Part shown: positions 61,279 to 64,000 of the stretch, one piece after another
Layout of the letters: each line of letters begins with the position of its first letter
How positions within the stretch are numbered: position 1 is the stretch's first letter
DNA from: Archilochus colubris
Lineage: Eukaryota > Chordata > Aves > Apodiformes > Trochilidae
Direction of reading: 5' to 3'
DNA: 64,000 nucleotides
Assembly (NCBI GenBank): GCA_023079485.1
Contig: CM041104.1
Span: forward strand, 249,676 to 313,675
Translations under genes and position numbers: made by a program
Notes under the pieces: model-generated
Seen by the model: only the letters and a program-made list of their open reading frames with translations
What the model was told of the DNA's origin: nothing
Database searches by the model: none

Positions 61279-64000
61279 AGGTTGGCTGATGTTGGGGCAA
61301 TTTCTTGTTTAACTTTGTGCCAAGGCAGTGGAGAGAGATGGTCCCCAAGAGGGCAGCTGATCTGATTTGGAGGTTGGTATCCAAGGATACCTGAGCTGGG
61401 TGGCTCCTGGGGGACGTTGTCTCCACACACAGCTCCTGGTGACCAGGTGAGATGGGACACAGAGGGAACATCTGCATCATCCCACTGCATCCCCAGTGCC
61501 AGCAGCTGGCAGAGTGATGCAGGCTTCTCTTCTGCTCTGTATAACTTTGGAGATGAGAAACCAATTTTTCTGGAATGCCATCTGCTACCCTGGGTTTAGA
61601 GAGCTGAAATGAGTGAAATACATGTCCTGAAGAAATGTTTGGATTTTTTTTTTAACATAAAACCTTCAAAAAGAATCCAAGTGGCTAGCTTGGATAGAGA
61701 CATCAGAGTGGTTCTTACCTACACTTGGACAAATGTGTTTCTTCCCTAATTTTAATCCAACTTCCACCCTCCAGCAGTGAGTGAGCTACATCTACCAAGC
61801 CAGAGGAGCCCTGAGTGCTTTGCTCTTTCTACCTACCCTCCTTCCCCTCCCACTCCCTCAACATCATGTGAAACACTATTTTAAAACGTTTTACTTTGTG
61901 AAACAACATCTTGCACTCTTCTCCGTTCACTTTCAATTTTAGGCAACTTTCTTCACTGGAACAGGCTCAGTGGTCTCAGGAAATAATTGCTGAACTTGTT
62001 AGACTAATGAGATTTCTATTTCCAAGGCTATAGATCAAACAAGTGTGCCTGAAAATTCATTATACATGCCATGTGCACTAAATAATTATTCCTGCCCAAG
62101 GAAGTGCTGGAGGAGAGCCTATGAGAAGGTATAGCTCTAAAAAAAAAAAGCTGCTTATCATTCAGAGAGTAAGGTTGATATTAGATGCACCAGTTAAATA
62201 GTTGGTGACTAATAAGCCACTTGGCTGGCCAGGGTGCAGGAGGAAAGCCTGGCAGGAATGGTGCCATTTCTGGTTTGCCTTTAACTGGGTTTTGCCTTTA
62301 GTTTTGGTCTGAGTCTGGAAGTGCCTCTCCCCACATCCAGTTCTCCCTTGATGTTGCTGGAAACAGCAGAATTTTTGTGTTGCTTCCAGGTGGTGAAAGG
62401 GAATCAGCTCCTACCTCCCTCTTATCCAGGGCTTTGATCTTCATCCCTCTTCCTCTCTGCTCTCAGGACTGGGGGAGCAAGAGAAAACTTGAGGGTGCAG
62501 CTGGGAGGGAAATGTTGTGTTGAGCCTGGGGTGATGGGATATGGGCAGTGGAGAAGATGTCCTGCCATAAAATGATGAATAAATATGAACATCAATATGA
62601 CGACTGTGAGAGAGGCTGTGTATGGATTACTCTGCTTTGGCATCCTGAGCATTTTGTATCTGAGTTATAGGAGCTGGGGTTGCTCTGGCCAAGCAGGGTA
62701 TTGAGCTGAGATCTTGTTTCTGAGCTGAGGTGGAGCAGTTCTGTGCCCTGGGTGGAACCAGATGGAGATCTTGGGAGGGGGTGAGCTGGCTCTGACCACA
62801 TTTGTATCCTGAAAACAACCTGAGCATGGTGCTCCCCTTGAACCTGGCCTCTGTCCCAAAAACCAGGCTCAATAATTCTGTTTTTTGGCATGGCTGGGTA
62901 CAGGAAGGGTTTTTCTTTTATAATCATCCTTAGGTTTGTTCCTAATTAAATTTTTTTTTTTTTGAGGTGTGGGTTAATGAGTGTTTACTGCCTTCAGTGT
63001 ACTTGCAAGCTGTCACATTTTCACAGATCTGTTTGCAAATGGGGCTGTTTTAAGGGGGTTATTCTGTGTGTCTTTGGGAGTGTCCACTCATACTAGTCCT
63101 CTATCCTGTACTTGGTATTTTCCACTTACAGAGCTGGGCAAAGAATTGTTCACTGAGAATATCCATAGAAAAACCTTTTTAGAAAGACAAATTACAAGTG
63201 CATTCTGTCTTTGTGGAGGAAACTGAATGTTTGGAATATGAAAAGAGAATGAAAAAATGAAGAAATTCAAAGAAAAGTCAAAAAGGATCAAAGGCAGGAG
63301 CTATCACATCTCTCTAATGAAAATGCTTTATACACCTGGGAAAAACTTGAAAACAAATCTCCAGTGCAATTTCAGAAGAGTGAGTCTCATTTTGCAGGTA
63401 TGGGGACTCATTTGAAATGACATCACTTAAGATGTCACATCCAGTCTCTTTCCAGTCTCTACCCCCCAGGTGGGGTCTCTGAACAGGCAGGGGGAGGGAT
63501 CCAGTTGCCCCTCAGAGGTTGCTCTGGGGGAGCAGTTCCTGACCCCCATGGGTCACACAAGTGCTCAGCAAGGACTTCAGCTTGGATTTTCTAAGCCTGC
63601 TCTGAACAACTAAACCATTTGCCATACTTTCTATTACTTTAATGAATTATTTAGTCACTGTTCAGCCCCTGATAAGCCAAGCAGTGCTCTTGCTAGGGGC
63701 CACGTGGGAGCAAGTTTTATCCAGGCTGGTGGCTTTGCCTGGAGCAGGGAGGTTCTGCTGGTGCTCCTCATGGGGAGATGACCCTGGGCTTCATGGTCTG
63801 ATGGGAAATCTCCTGCCTGAATGGTGGTGAAGGCAAAGTCACCATGCACCGACCTATCTAGGATGAATCCTCTTGCTGATTAATCTAACATTCAGGGTGC
63901 CATCAATCACATCAACCATGGGTGAGCTGAGGGAGGGAAAGGCTTGGTGTGATGAGCTGCACACTGAGGAAGTGGATAATTGATGGTTTGGCTGGAGAGT
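61279..64000. other. Intergenic right end of window
   Basis: AT-rich unique sequence. A T-run lies at 62951-62963. The block 61900-62220 contains several AATTATT and TTAATA motifs and may hold regulatory sequence. No exon of the expected next gene (RALY in the human order) is recognised. Confidence 0.6.

Noticed and set aside
60833..61564. 243-codon minus-strand open frame
   Set aside because: It runs through a CR1 fragment and shows no known domain; probably chance.
1..64000. CRISPR arrays, tRNA or rRNA genes, bacterial operons or phage
   Set aside because: No such structures seen; the genes are spliced vertebrate genes and the repeats are avian retroelements.

Overview
This is a vertebrate nuclear genome window, almost certainly from a bird. 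It has spliced protein-coding genes with GT-AG introns, a CpG-island promoter, many CR1 LINE 3' ends with their characteristic ATTCTATG-type tails, and LTRs beginning TGTCCTGG like avian class III (ERVL-type) elements. A songbird is plausible but not proven. Nothing points to a bacterial, plasmid or phage source.

Layout. Positions 1-2816 hold the last two coding exons of ZNF341 (+ strand), a C2H2 zinc-finger transcription factor whose upstream exons lie outside the window. Positions 2817-6540 are its 3' flank, with one antisense CR1 remnant. Positions 6540-7960 form a CpG island with a 14-15 bp GC-rich minisatellite and the CHMP4B promoter (CRE-like site, a perfect GTCACGTGAC palindrome, a ZNF143-type motif, GC boxes). 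CHMP4B (+ strand) covers 7598-32687 in five coding exons. They join in phase into a 232-residue ESCRT-III subunit, with a 3'UTR ending near 33415. Its 19.5 kb first intron carries two CR1s, a decayed retroviral piece and an unexplained 250-codon open frame; intron 4 carries an antisense solo LTR. The ZNF341-CHMP4B order matches conserved synteny (human 20q11.22), which fixes the paralogue as CHMP4B.

From about 33.4 kb to the end I find no coding exon. This intergenic DNA has at least nine CR1 remnants in both orientations, simple repeats, and an LTR cluster: a 655 bp LTR with a 4 bp target duplication and matching terminal inverted repeats; a class III-like LTR interrupted by a second LTR of another family; and a class III-like LTR that landed inside a CR1. 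The insertion order can be read directly from the target-site duplications.

The two genes share no pathway that the window shows. ZNF341 is a nuclear DNA-binding protein and CHMP4B is a cytosolic membrane-remodelling filament subunit. I found no RNA gene, CRISPR array or novel multi-gene system. The best items for follow-up are the promoter motif cluster, the nested LTRs, the long intronic open frame, and the near-identical repeat pairs that could drive rearrangement across CHMP4B.
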